Assembly: GCF_004766055.1 (NCBI RefSeq)
Contig: NZ_SPQR01000005.1
Location: forward strand, 186,001-250,000
Source: Desulfosporosinus sp. Sb-LF
GTDB lineage: Bacteria > Bacillota > Desulfitobacteriia > Desulfitobacteriales > Desulfitobacteriaceae
Direction of reading: 5' to 3'
Length of the DNA: 64,000 nucleotides
In this document: one piece after another, positions 56,269-64,000 of the stretch
Numbering within the stretch: the first letter of the stretch is position 1
Layout of the letters: each line of letters begins with the position of its first letter
Program-made: the position numbers and the translations under genes
The notes under the pieces: model-generated
Database searches by the model: none
Told to the model about the DNA's origin: nothing
The model's input: only the letters and a program-made list of their open reading frames with translations

Positions 56269-58218
56269 ATGTCCAATTTTAAGAAACTTTTCTCCCTAAA
56301 ACTTCGCACTCTCATTTTTGGTCATCCACTATCGTCACAAAATGCCGAGGAGGCAAAAGTTGGCGTTGGTGGAGGGGTTCCAGTTTTCGGTTCAGACATT
56401 ATTTCGTCTGAGGGATATGCTCCTGACGAGATCCTATATGTCCTGCTTCTGGCTGGAACGTTGGGATATGCATATATTTTAAAGATTTCGTTGGTTATCG
56501 TGGTGCTGGTGATCAGTATTTTCCTTGTTTACCGCAAAGCGATCCAGAAATACCCCGAGGGCGGGGGATCTTACACCATCGCTAAAGCTTATCTCGGTGA
56601 AAATTTTGGCCTAATCGCCGGTGCGAGCTTGACGCTTGACTATATTCTGACAGTAGCTGTCAGTGTAAGCTCTGCAATCGAAAACTTAACGGGAATTATC
56701 CCATGGTTAGCCCCTACCGAACACAAAGTTATAGCAGACTGTTTGGTCATCATGTTCATGGCATGGATTAATTTACGAGGATTAAAGGAATCGGCACGCT
56801 TATTCTCCATCCCGGTGTATCTTTATATTGCGACCTTAGCACTTTTAATCGGAACTGGCTTAGTGGAGATTATGGTCCACGGTGTAACACCAACGGCGGT
56901 AGCAACAGGGAAACTTGCATCATCCTCTGTCGGTGGAATGACCTGGTTTATCTTAGCTCGGGCGTTCGCAGGGGGAACAACGGCTTTGACAGGGTTTGAA
57001 GCAGTGAGCAATGGGGTTACCGCGTTCAAGAATCCTGCCCAAAAGAAGGCTATTAAAACCTTGTTAATTTTAGCCATTATTGTTTCTCTTGGGTTGATAG
57101 GATTGACATATTTAGCGGGCGCTTATCACCTAGTTCCAGCAGAAGGAAATACCATCCTTAATCAGTTAGGGTTAATAATATTTGGGAAAAGTATTCCATA
57201 TTTCGTCCTAATGGGGACCGCCGCAGCTATCCTGGTCATTGCCTCAAGTACCCCATATGCTGGGTTACCCATCTTATTAAGCTTAATGGCACGAGATGGA
57301 TACACACCGAGATATTTTAAGAACTTAGGGGATCGTTTGGTTTATAGCGTCGGAATTTGGACGTTGTTTATCGTTTCCAGTCTACTCATTATTGTGTTTC
57401 ACGGAGATACTCATACGATGCTTCCTCTTTACGCAATTGGCGTGTTTATTTCGTTTACCTTAACTGGCGCGGGGCTTGCTAAGCATACTTGGAAGGAAAG
57501 AGGAGTAAATTGGCAGTCCGATTTTGTCATATTTAGTTTTGGAGGGATCGTTTCGTTCCTAGTTTTACTCGTCTTCATTACCACCAAGTTTAAGCAAGGA
57601 GCTTGGATTATTCTGCTGATCATGCCGCTCCTCGTTTTGATGTTCCGTTGTATCCGTTATGTTTATCAGGGGGAGATCCAGAATTTAGAAGTTACCCAGG
57701 AAGCCTTAGAAGACTTTCACAGGCATGTAAAGAAGGTAAAACGTCGGAGATCAGAAGCTGAGCTGGCAGATTATAAAAATAAGATTATTGTTCCAGTTTA
57801 CGATTTAAATCTAATTGTTTTAAAGACCTTAAAATATGCATATGCATTAACCCCTCAAGTCACGGCGGTTCATATCGCCTCAGACCAAAGTCGAACAAAG
57901 AAGTTGCTCAAGCATTGGACTGAACATCAAATAGAAATTTCTTTAGAAATTGTAGAGTCTCCTTATCGAGCTACTGTCCAAGATTTATTGAAATACATTG
58001 ATAAAGTTGAGAAGAATGGGCATTTCGACACAATTACCGTAGTGATTCCGGAATATGTTCCTGAAAAATTATGGCATAATATCCTGCATAATCAGACTGG
58101 GCAATTGATGAAGTTGATGTTACTTTTCCGCAAAAGGATCCTAGTAACAAGTGTTCCTTATCATCCCGTACCGAAAAAAGTATTACATGCCGACCTAAAC
58201 GTTAATCCCAAAAACTAA
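56269..58218 (+). CDS. APC-family permease, KimA-like potassium transporter
   Basis: 649 residues. The N-terminal GVPVFGSDIISSEGYAPDEIL matches the APC/KimA opening (SSDALSSVAYATEQIL in KimA), followed by ~12 membrane helices (to ~465) and a ~180-residue cytoplasmic tail (NKIIVPVYDLNLIVLKTLKYAYALTPQVTAVHIAS) like a universal-stress-type domain. KimA imports potassium by proton symport and is inhibited by c-di-AMP. The adjacent KdpD/KdpE pair supports a potassium role. Amino-acid transport is the alternative. Confidence 0.75.
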   Translation: MSNFKKLFSLKLRTLIFGHPLSSQNAEEAKVGVGGGVPVFGSDIISSEGYAPDEILYVLLLAGTLGYAYILKISLVIVVLVISIFLVYRKAIQKYPEGGGSYTIAKAYLGENFGLIAGASLTLDYILTVAVSVSSAIENLTGIIPWLAPTEHKVIADCLVIMFMAWINLRGLKESARLFSIPVYLYIATLALLIGTGLVEIMVHGVTPTAVATGKLASSSVGGMTWFILARAFAGGTTALTGFEAVSNGVTAFKNPAQKKAIKTLLILAIIVSLGLIGLTYLAGAYHLVPAEGNTILNQLGLIIFGKSIPYFVLMGTAAAILVIASSTPYAGLPILLSLMARDGYTPRYFKNLGDRLVYSVGIWTLFIVSSLLIIVFHGDTHTMLPLYAIGVFISFTLTGAGLAKHTWKERGVNWQSDFVIFSFGGIVSFLVLLVFITTKFKQGAWIILLIMPLLVLMFRCIRYVYQGEIQNLEVTQEALEDFHRHVKKVKRRRSEAELADYKNKIIVPVYDLNLIVLKTLKYAYALTPQVTAVHIASDQSRTKKLLKHWTEHQIEISLEIVESPYRATVQDLLKYIDKVEKNGHFDTITVVIPEYVPEKLWHNILHNQTGQLMKLMLLFRKRILVTSVPYHPVPKKVLHADLNVNPKN

Positions 58219-58409
58219 CTTCAACTAGAATCACTCTCTGAATTCATGAAAGCCTTTGCCTCCAAGTTTGGAAACAAAGGCTTTCTATTTTATGGCGTGT
58301 TTATAATCTTTATATTTTCAACTCCTGTTGTATGGCCTATTTAGTGGGTAATAAATCCACTATAATAAGGCTATATTCTGCGTGAAGAGTAAGTCTGGAC
58401 AGGTATCCT

Positions 58410-61175
58410 TTGCAAGAAGACCTGAAACTCAGGACAGAATATGACGACAAGACGACAATGAGAAATGTACGCGAGACTGCGAGGGTGATAAATATGTCGA
58501 AGGGGAAACTTACGGTTTTTTTAGGAGCTGCCTCAGGAGTCGGAAAAACTTATGCTATGTTAGAAGCGGCCCAGGGTAGATTGTCGGAAGGCATGGATGT
58601 TGTTATAGGTCAAATAGAGACTCATGGGAGACCTGATACCGACGCGATGCTTAAAGGATTAACGCTTATTTCTTCGAGGTCTCTGCATTATGAGGATAAA
58701 ATCGTTTACGAGATGGACTTGGATGCTGTATTAGCCCGTTGTCCTCAAATCGTATTAATCGACGGACTGGCCCACACCAATGTAATAGGTTCTCGACACA
58801 AAAAGCGATACATGGATGTTCAAGAACTATTAGCCTCGGGTATCAACGTTTATACCACGTTAAATATTCAACACTTAGAGACGTTGAATGATATTGTTGC
58901 CCAGATAACAGGGGTTACCGTTCGGGAGACAGTTCCTGATCAAGTTTTAGATACAGCGGCCCAAATCCAATTGATTGATATCCCGCCCGAAGAGTTAATT
59001 CAAAGGTTTAAAGATGGTAAGGCCTTTGTCCCTGACCAGGCTACAGAAGATTTAAAAAAATTCTTTCGACCTGGAAATATTAACGCATTAAGAGAATTAG
59101 CCCTTCGGTATACTGCCCAACGTGTGGACCGTCAGTTAGAATCCTATATGCAATCTCACGGAATAGACGGACCCTGGCCAACGGGAGAAAAGATTTTGGT
59201 ATGCATAAGCTCAAGTCCTTTCTCGGCTCAGTTGATTCGTATTGCAAAAAGAATGGCTGAGAGAGTACAAGGGGAATGGTTTGCAGTTCATGTAGAAACC
59301 CTCGACCGCTTTCCCATAAGTGAGGCTGAAAAAGACTCTATGGTCAAAAACTTTCGTTTAGCTGAGGAATTGGGGGCTGAAATTATTGGTCTAACCGGGA
59401 ATAACGTAGTCGAAGAGATTCTGGAGCTGGCTAGAAAACGTAATGTTTCTCAGATAATTATAGGTAAACCTGAACGCACGCGCTTCTGGGAAATCATTCG
59501 CGGCTCGATTGTCGACAAAGTTATTCGGCATAGTCACGGAATTAGTATTCATGTTATCCCAGGGAGCCAACAGGAGACAGAATCTGGCCGTATCAATGTA
59601 GTATCAGAGAAAGAAGAAGACATAGGAGCGAGAACCAAACGGAGGAGTTTATACCCGGTATTTCCTTACATAGCGTCCAGCCTGATGGTAATAGTTATAA
59701 CTTTTGGAATTACTTTGATTAGTACGTTTCTAGGACTTGTTAATATCTCTTTGCTCTATCTCCTACCCGTCTTATTAAGCGCAGCACGTTGGGGAACATT
59801 TCCTGCCATTTTTACTGCGATTATGGGAACGTTAACGTTTGATTTGTTTTTTGTTCCACCCATTTTTAGTATTACAGTAGCAGATCTTCGATATTTTATT
59901 AGCTTTGCTATTTTTATCTTAGTGGGTTTAATTATAGGAACACTTTCAGTTCGATTAAAAAAACAAATAACTTATTCACGAAAGCGGGAAAATAGCATTT
60001 CATCGCTTTATGCTCTAAGCCGAGATATCGCTGCCGCAGATAACCTAGATGCCGTATTAGAGTGTATTGTCAATAATGTCTCCAATACTTTGGATGGGCA
60101 AGTGATGGTGCTTATACCCAATGAAAAAGCTCAATTAGTGCTCAGAAAGGTTTCGGGACTTAATAATTTCTACAATACTAATGAACTGGCTGTTGCTACC
60201 TGGGTATATGAAAGAGGACAAAAAGCGGGGAAGGGAACGGAAACTTTTGGTGTCGCTGCAGCACTTTATTTGCCACTAAACACAGAGCAAGGAACGCATG
60301 GGGTTTTGGGTATTTGTTTTAACGAAACCGTGTCGCAATTTGACGCCGAGCGTATTCGATTATTAGAAGCCTTTACTGGGTTAGCTGCTATGGCCATCAA
60401 CAAAGTTAAATTAGCTGATCAAGCTAGAGAATCCCTTGCTATGGTGGAGTCTGAACGATTGCGAACGGCACTATTTAATTCACTCTCTCATGATTTGCGC
60501 ACGCCGCTGTCTTCAATTATTGGCGCGGTTACCGGACTCCTAGAAGATAAAAATGTTGTTTATAGTCCTGATGTCCGAAACGAGTTATTACAAACGATTC
60601 TGCAGGGAGCGGAACGAATGAATCGATTTGTAAGTAACCTGTTAGATATGGCCCGACTAGAAAGCGGTATGCTTAGATTAAATAAAGAATGGTGCGATCT
60701 ACAAGATATTATTGGGGTTTCCATTAACAGGCTTGGAGTCTCTTTAAATCGTCGTCCTATAGACATCGAAATACAGGATGAATTACCATTGGTGCAAGCA
60801 GATGGGATTTTAATAGAGCAAGTATTTATTAATTTGTTGGACAACGCGATAAAGTATTCCGAAAAGGGTAGTAAAATTTCCGTCTCTATTAAGCAGCAAG
60901 AAGAGCGACTAGAGATCGTAGTAGCTAATCGAGGTCAGAGTATTCCAGAGACGGATTTGAGTAAGGTTTTTGATAAATTTTACAGACTGAACTCTCCCCT
61001 CCAAGTGAGTGGAACTGGGCTTGGTTTAGCTATTTGTAAAGGGCTAATTGAGGCTCATGGCGGAGATATATGGGCAGATAATAATAAACTTGGTGGAGTG
61101 ACTATCACGTTTAATTTGCCGTTAAACAATCAGTTTACGGGTAAAGTCCCTGCAATGATGGAGGAAGGAGATTAA
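58410..61175 (+). CDS. kdpD: KdpD-type sensor histidine kinase
   Basis: 921 residues. Domains in order: KdpD N-terminal domain with Walker A GAASGVGKT (39-47); a universal-stress domain (~260-390); four membrane helices (~415-520); GAF-like domain (~540-670); HisKA with SHDLRTPLSSIIG (phospho-His near 690); HATPase with GTGLGLAICKGL. It senses potassium limitation or turgor and phosphorylates the adjacent regulator. TTG 58410 has a weak site; ATG 58497 (MSKGKLTVFLGAA) with GAGGGTGA upstream is a good alternative. No kdpFABC genes are in view. Confidence 0.9.
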   Translation: MQEDLKLRTEYDDKTTMRNVRETARVINMSKGKLTVFLGAASGVGKTYAMLEAAQGRLSEGMDVVIGQIETHGRPDTDAMLKGLTLISSRSLHYEDKIVYEMDLDAVLARCPQIVLIDGLAHTNVIGSRHKKRYMDVQELLASGINVYTTLNIQHLETLNDIVAQITGVTVRETVPDQVLDTAAQIQLIDIPPEELIQRFKDGKAFVPDQATEDLKKFFRPGNINALRELALRYTAQRVDRQLESYMQSHGIDGPWPTGEKILVCISSSPFSAQLIRIAKRMAERVQGEWFAVHVETLDRFPISEAEKDSMVKNFRLAEELGAEIIGLTGNNVVEEILELARKRNVSQIIIGKPERTRFWEIIRGSIVDKVIRHSHGISIHVIPGSQQETESGRINVVSEKEEDIGARTKRRSLYPVFPYIASSLMVIVITFGITLISTFLGLVNISLLYLLPVLLSAARWGTFPAIFTAIMGTLTFDLFFVPPIFSITVADLRYFISFAIFILVGLIIGTLSVRLKKQITYSRKRENSISSLYALSRDIAAADNLDAVLECIVNNVSNTLDGQVMVLIPNEKAQLVLRKVSGLNNFYNTNELAVATWVYERGQKAGKGTETFGVAAALYLPLNTEQGTHGVLGICFNETVSQFDAERIRLLEAFTGLAAMAINKVKLADQARESLAMVESERLRTALFNSLSHDLRTPLSSIIGAVTGLLEDKNVVYSPDVRNELLQTILQGAERMNRFVSNLLDMARLESGMLRLNKEWCDLQDIIGVSINRLGVSLNRRPIDIEIQDELPLVQADGILIEQVFINLLDNAIKYSEKGSKISVSIKQQEERLEIVVANRGQSIPETDLSKVFDKFYRLNSPLQVSGTGLGLAICKGLIEAHGGDIWADNNKLGGVTITFNLPLNNQFTGKVPAMMEEGD

Positions 61176-61177
61176 AC

Positions 61178-61861
61178 ATGGAAATCAAAGGTGCAAGGAT
61201 TTTAATAATTGATGACGAAACACAGATTCGTAGGTTTTTGCGTGTTGCCTTAACAAGTCATGGATATGTTGTGAAAGACGCCAAGACAGGCAATGAAGGT
61301 CTGGACGCGGTAGCAATGTTCAACCCTGATTTAGTTATTCTGGATTTAGGATTACCCGATATTGATGGACTAGAAGTGGTTCGTCATTTGCGAGAATGGT
61401 CTAAAGTACCAATTATCATCCTTTCGGTAAAAGAGCAGGAAAACGATAAGATTACTGCTTTGGACAATGGAGCAAATGATTATGTGACTAAACCCTTTGC
61501 AATGGGAGAATTATTAGCTAGAATTCGGGCGGCAATGCGTCATACGGTTGGAGTCGAAGAACAGCCTATTTTAAAATTCGATGATTTAACCCTTGATTTA
61601 GTTCACCGTCGGATCAGCAGGGATAATTGCGAAATCAAGCTAACCCTGACTGAATATGAGATAGTAAAGTATCTGGCGATTAACGCAGGAAAAGTAATTA
61701 CACATAAGGCTTTGCTTCATACTGTATGGGGGCTGGCGTATGAAAATGAAGTACAGTACCTAAGAGTTTATATTGGCCAAATAAGGAGAAAACTAGAGAT
61801 TGATCCCTCTCGCCCAAGGCATATTATCACGGAATCTGGAGTAGGATATCGTTTACTCTAA
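61178..61861 (+). CDS. kdpE: KdpE-type response regulator
   Basis: 227 residues. The receiver domain has D12-D13, phospho-acceptor D56 (VILDLGLPD) and KPF; the OmpR winged helix follows (LTEYEIVKYLAINAGKVIT, VYIGQIRRKLE, GVGYRL). It starts 2 bp after kdpD with GGAGGAAGGAG upstream, so the pair is co-translated. Its likely target is the upstream permease or a kdp operon elsewhere. Confidence 0.92.
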   Translation: MEIKGARILIIDDETQIRRFLRVALTSHGYVVKDAKTGNEGLDAVAMFNPDLVILDLGLPDIDGLEVVRHLREWSKVPIIILSVKEQENDKITALDNGANDYVTKPFAMGELLARIRAAMRHTVGVEEQPILKFDDLTLDLVHRRISRDNCEIKLTLTEYEIVKYLAINAGKVITHKALLHTVWGLAYENEVQYLRVYIGQIRRKLEIDPSRPRHIITESGVGYRLL

Positions 61862-62239
61862 TAATAGATGATTAGCTGCAAAACTAGGGTTCCCTATTTC
61901 ACGACCTGTCGAGAGAAAACCTGAAAGGAGAGCCATTGAGCTCTCCTTTTCTCACATCTTAAATAGAAACACTGACATGTCACCAACTCAAACTTAATCT
62001 TAAACGGCCTCAGTTCTCCCTTAATCTCACATAGATTGAAGTCAAAATATATCCACGAAAAACGTTTTTCAAGGTTTGATTTATGCATTAATTCTTAAGG
62101 AATGTCTGTTAATCTGGTTTAAACTCAATGTATTCTCTCTTAGTAATTTTTGGAGTAATGTCCAATAACATCTTGTTGAACACATAGTTAATACACAGTA
62201 AGGTAATATAGGAAACCACATTTTAAAGGAGCGTATATA
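61862..62239. other. Intergenic stretch with dispersed repeat copy 2
   Basis: Minus-strand sequence 61925-62010 is related to 55036-55120. In the frame equivalent to copy 1 it reads ...LRLSLSW(stop)HVSVSI(stop)DVRKGEL, so it is decayed. A hairpin GAGAGCCATTGAGCTCTC lies near 61927-61944. The promoter for the secreted protein should be near 62190. Confidence 0.4.
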
Positions 62240-62674
62240 ATGTTACTCATTAAGAAAATTGCTATTACAACGACACTCATAGTTGGACTATCCGCAGGAG
62301 TAGTACTCGCTGACGATCCAAGTTTTGTTAATGCTTTAGTTCAAAGCCTTACAGCAAAGATTACAGCATTGGTCACTCCAAATGTTCAATCGGCCACGGG
62401 GTCTTTGAATGACACTAGCAATCAATCCGAGCAGGACATCCAAAATTATAACAATCAATACATGCAAGACGTGACAAGTATTCTTTCTCAATTCACATCC
62501 AATTATGCTACTCAAAAGCAAAACGACCTGAAAGGTCAAGTTCAGACTTACAAGGCACAGATGGATGCACAAAAACAGCAATTGATCCAAAACGCCGAGA
62601 ATAGCATTCAGCAACAAATTGATACTCAATATAATAATAATAAAAATAAAATTCTGAACGACTTGTCCAAATAA
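62240..62674 (+). CDS. Secreted coiled-coil protein
   Basis: 144 residues. A Sec signal peptide (MLLIKKIAITTTLIVGLSAGVVLA, cut after ADD-type site ~25) is followed by a Gln/Asn-rich helical region (~60-140) with heptad-like spacing, recalling OmpH/Skp-type or YtxH-type coiled coils. AAAGGAG lies before the ATG. It is a single-gene transcript with a strong terminator. Function unknown. Confidence 0.75.
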   Translation: MLLIKKIAITTTLIVGLSAGVVLADDPSFVNALVQSLTAKITALVTPNVQSATGSLNDTSNQSEQDIQNYNNQYMQDVTSILSQFTSNYATQKQNDLKGQVQTYKAQMDAQKQQLIQNAENSIQQQIDTQYNNNKNKILNDLSK

Positions 62675-62694
62675 TAAGTAAAAGTCTATATACG

Positions 62695-62743
62695 GATTTT
62701 AGCCCATTCCTGTTGGGACCAGGAATGGGCTAAAATCTTTTTA
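62695..62743 (+). terminator. Terminator of the secreted protein gene
   Basis: Exact 18-bp stem (62695-62712 with 62720-62737), 7-base loop, then TTTTT. Confidence 0.92.
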
Positions 62744-63382
62744 CAGAGGTCTTTCCAAGATCGAGCTGGTAGTGGCCGGGAACCGCGTAGACAATTTGGG
62801 GAAGCTTGTAAATGGGGACAGTTGTCTCCAAATTGAACTTAAAGACAAACGCTAAAAACCGCATGAAGTAAGGATTCTGACCATCGGTTCCGGTAGAACA
62901 CAATAATTGCGGTGTCTGTGTTTATCTTGGAAATACTCTGAAACATAAATCGTCCCAAATATTGCCATATCCGAGTCCCTTAAGCTAAACTATGTAGTAT
63001 AAATACATAACAAATCAACATCAGCACATAATAACACTCATTACCTGAAGAGGAGATGAGCTAATGAAACGAACAAATAGGCTCAAAAATCAGCTGAGTC
63101 GCCGGTCAAGTACTATAGTAAACGCATTAAAAAGAATAGCTCAGTTGCCAAAGACCTAAATAATTAAAAAACTCAAGTAGTTCTGCAAATTTAGGACTTT
63201 ACAAAATGGTTAATAAATACGCAAAAAGGCCCGGCAAATAGCCCGAGGCCTTTGTTAATGCGCTTTACGCAAGTCGACTGTAGTAATATTGGCTGTACCT
63301 TTAGACCAATTCGAAAAGCGTTTTTGCGTGCGCGAATCAAAGAACTACTTAAAAATTATCATAAGGACTGTAATTGAGCAGC
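62744..63382. other. Intergenic stretch with one possible small ORF
   Basis: An inverted repeat CAATTTGGGGA (62792-62802) / TCTCCAAATTG (62825-62835) could be part of a repeat element. A 31-codon frame at 63064-63159 (MKRTNRLKNQLSRRSST...) has GAGGAG 8 bases upstream and is basic like the 31-residue peptide at 48772; it is a weak candidate gene. Confidence 0.35.
63225..63253. terminator. Terminator-like hairpin
   Basis: AAAGGCC (63225-63231) / GGCCTTT (63247-63253) with an inner GG/CC pair; TTTG follows on the plus strand and CTTTTTGC on the minus strand. It probably ends the GntR-type gene's transcript or that of the small ORF. Confidence 0.55.
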
Positions 63383-64000
63383 CTAGTAGCCCTCGCCCCT
63401 TGACCCTTCTAAATGCTTTTTCATAAGAATCCTTGCTTGTTCTGAGTTGTGATTCACAATAGCATCATATATGGAGATATGCTCTTGAATCGTGCATAGT
63501 CCCCCGATATCATGGCTAAAACGGAGTGTTCCAACTTTCTTAATGAGTTCTAAAATATGGACTACAAACGTTTGTAGCAGTCGATTCATCATCGAATTGT
63601 GAGAAGCTTGAGTCACCAAAAAGTGAAAACGCATATCCGCTTTAGCATAAGCATCCAGATTGTCTAAATTAGAATTCATCTCACGAAGGGCCTGGGAAAT
63701 TCGCTGCAAGTCTTCTTCTGAGGCACGTAACGCGGCTAAACCCGCACATTCAACTTCAAGGGTAATCCGGGTCTCCCAAAGTTCCTCTATTCTTGTTGGC
63801 TCGACCGATAAAGCTAGTGCCAAAGGGCTGATTACTTCATTTAGCTGAGCATCGCGGATGAACGTACCATCTCCCGGCTTGATTTCAACCCATCCTAAGA
63901 ATTCCATGGTTCTTAAGGCCTCACGCAACGTTGTTCGGCTAACCCCTAACTCGCCTGCCATTTCACGTTCACCCATCAGTCGATCACCAGGACGGAGCTT
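63383..64000 (-). CDS. GntR-family regulator with FCD domain (partial)
   Basis: The gene runs off the right edge. The visible 206 residues start within the winged helix (LRPGDRLMGEREMAGELGVSRTTLREALRTMEFLGWVE), missing about 20-25 N-terminal residues. The FCD ligand domain follows (ELWETRITLEVECAGLAALRA, DMRFHFLVTQASHN), with His residues suited to a metal-bound organic acid. Typical of FadR/LldR-like regulators of carboxylate use. Its target genes lie outside the window. Confidence 0.9.
   Translation of the reverse strand, partial: KLRPGDRLMGEREMAGELGVSRTTLREALRTMEFLGWVEIKPGDGTFIRDAQLNEVISPLALALSVEPTRIEELWETRITLEVECAGLAALRASEEDLQRISQALREMNSNLDNLDAYAKADMRFHFLVTQASHNSMMNRLLQTFVVHILELIKKVGTLRFSHDIGGLCTIQEHISIYDAIVNHNSEQARILMKKHLEGSRGEGY

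Noticed and set aside
61894-62088. 64-codon minus-strand frame after kdpE
   Set aside because: The related copy at 55036 is open in a different frame, so this frame is probably not the meaningful one; listed as a repeat instead.

Overview
The window looks like chromosome from a spore-forming, strictly anaerobic Firmicute of the Desulfosporosinus/Desulfitobacterium type. The signs are a glmS ribozyme in front of glmS, the order cdaA-cdaR-(FAD protein)-glmM, a SAM-I riboswitch on the anaerobic sulfide-to-homocysteine genes, a Spo0E-type phosphatase, strong GGAGG ribosome sites with frequent GTG/TTG starts, and many long perfect hairpin terminators. The genus is inference; no marker gene that would settle it is present.

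Layout. 1-2640: gene-poor left edge, then a divergent XRE-cupin regulator and EamA transporter sharing a palindromic operator. 2823-16022: a complete 13.2-kb Tn7-like transposon with matching ends, a 5-bp target duplication (CCAAC on both sides), tnsA-B-C-D-E, and cargo. It sits 21 bp past the glmS stop codon with its right end facing glmS, which is the classical attTn7 position and orientation. It has separated glmS from a hairpin that was probably its own terminator (2712-2758). 16049-27141: cell-wall precursor and c-di-AMP genes (glmS with ribozyme, glmM, cdaR, cdaA), then DUF1786, DUF362-ferredoxin and PIG-L deacetylase genes. 27500-28150: scars of a glycosyltransferase and galU. 28165-34286: a legionaminic-acid type nonulosonate operon. 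34383-41656: a convergent operon with a second sugar pathway and two TPR glycosyltransferase-like proteins, followed by a 838-residue collagen-like protein with a His/Cys-rich head (41817-44333). 45454-48120: homocysteine operon under a SAM riboswitch. 48560-52968: small proteins, PII, an ammonium transporter with an apparent leader attenuator, amidase, a Cys-repeat protein and Spo0E. 53283-56268: tRNA-Thr, a broken SGNH hydrolase, YmaF and small ORFs. 56269-61861: an APC/KimA-like permease followed by a KdpD/KdpE pair. The right edge cuts a GntR/FCD regulator.

How parts work together. The glm and cda genes supply UDP-GlcNAc precursors and the c-di-AMP that monitors wall and potassium state; the KimA-like permease and KdpDE fit the same potassium theme. 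The nonulosonate genes, the second sugar operon and the two TPR glycosyltransferase-like genes lie directly next to the collagen-like gene, which suggests a glycosylated surface or spore-coat filament (inference).

The best candidate for an undescribed system is the transposon cargo at 3165-6618. Two translationally coupled genes encode (a) an FAD-dependent oxidoreductase fused to a nucleoside 2-deoxyribosyltransferase-like domain and (b) a large protein ending in a nucleoside phosphorylase/nucleosidase domain of the kind used as immune effectors. Together they look like a nucleotide- or NAD-targeting defence module carried by a Tn7-like element. No cas genes are present, so this is not a CRISPR-associated transposon.
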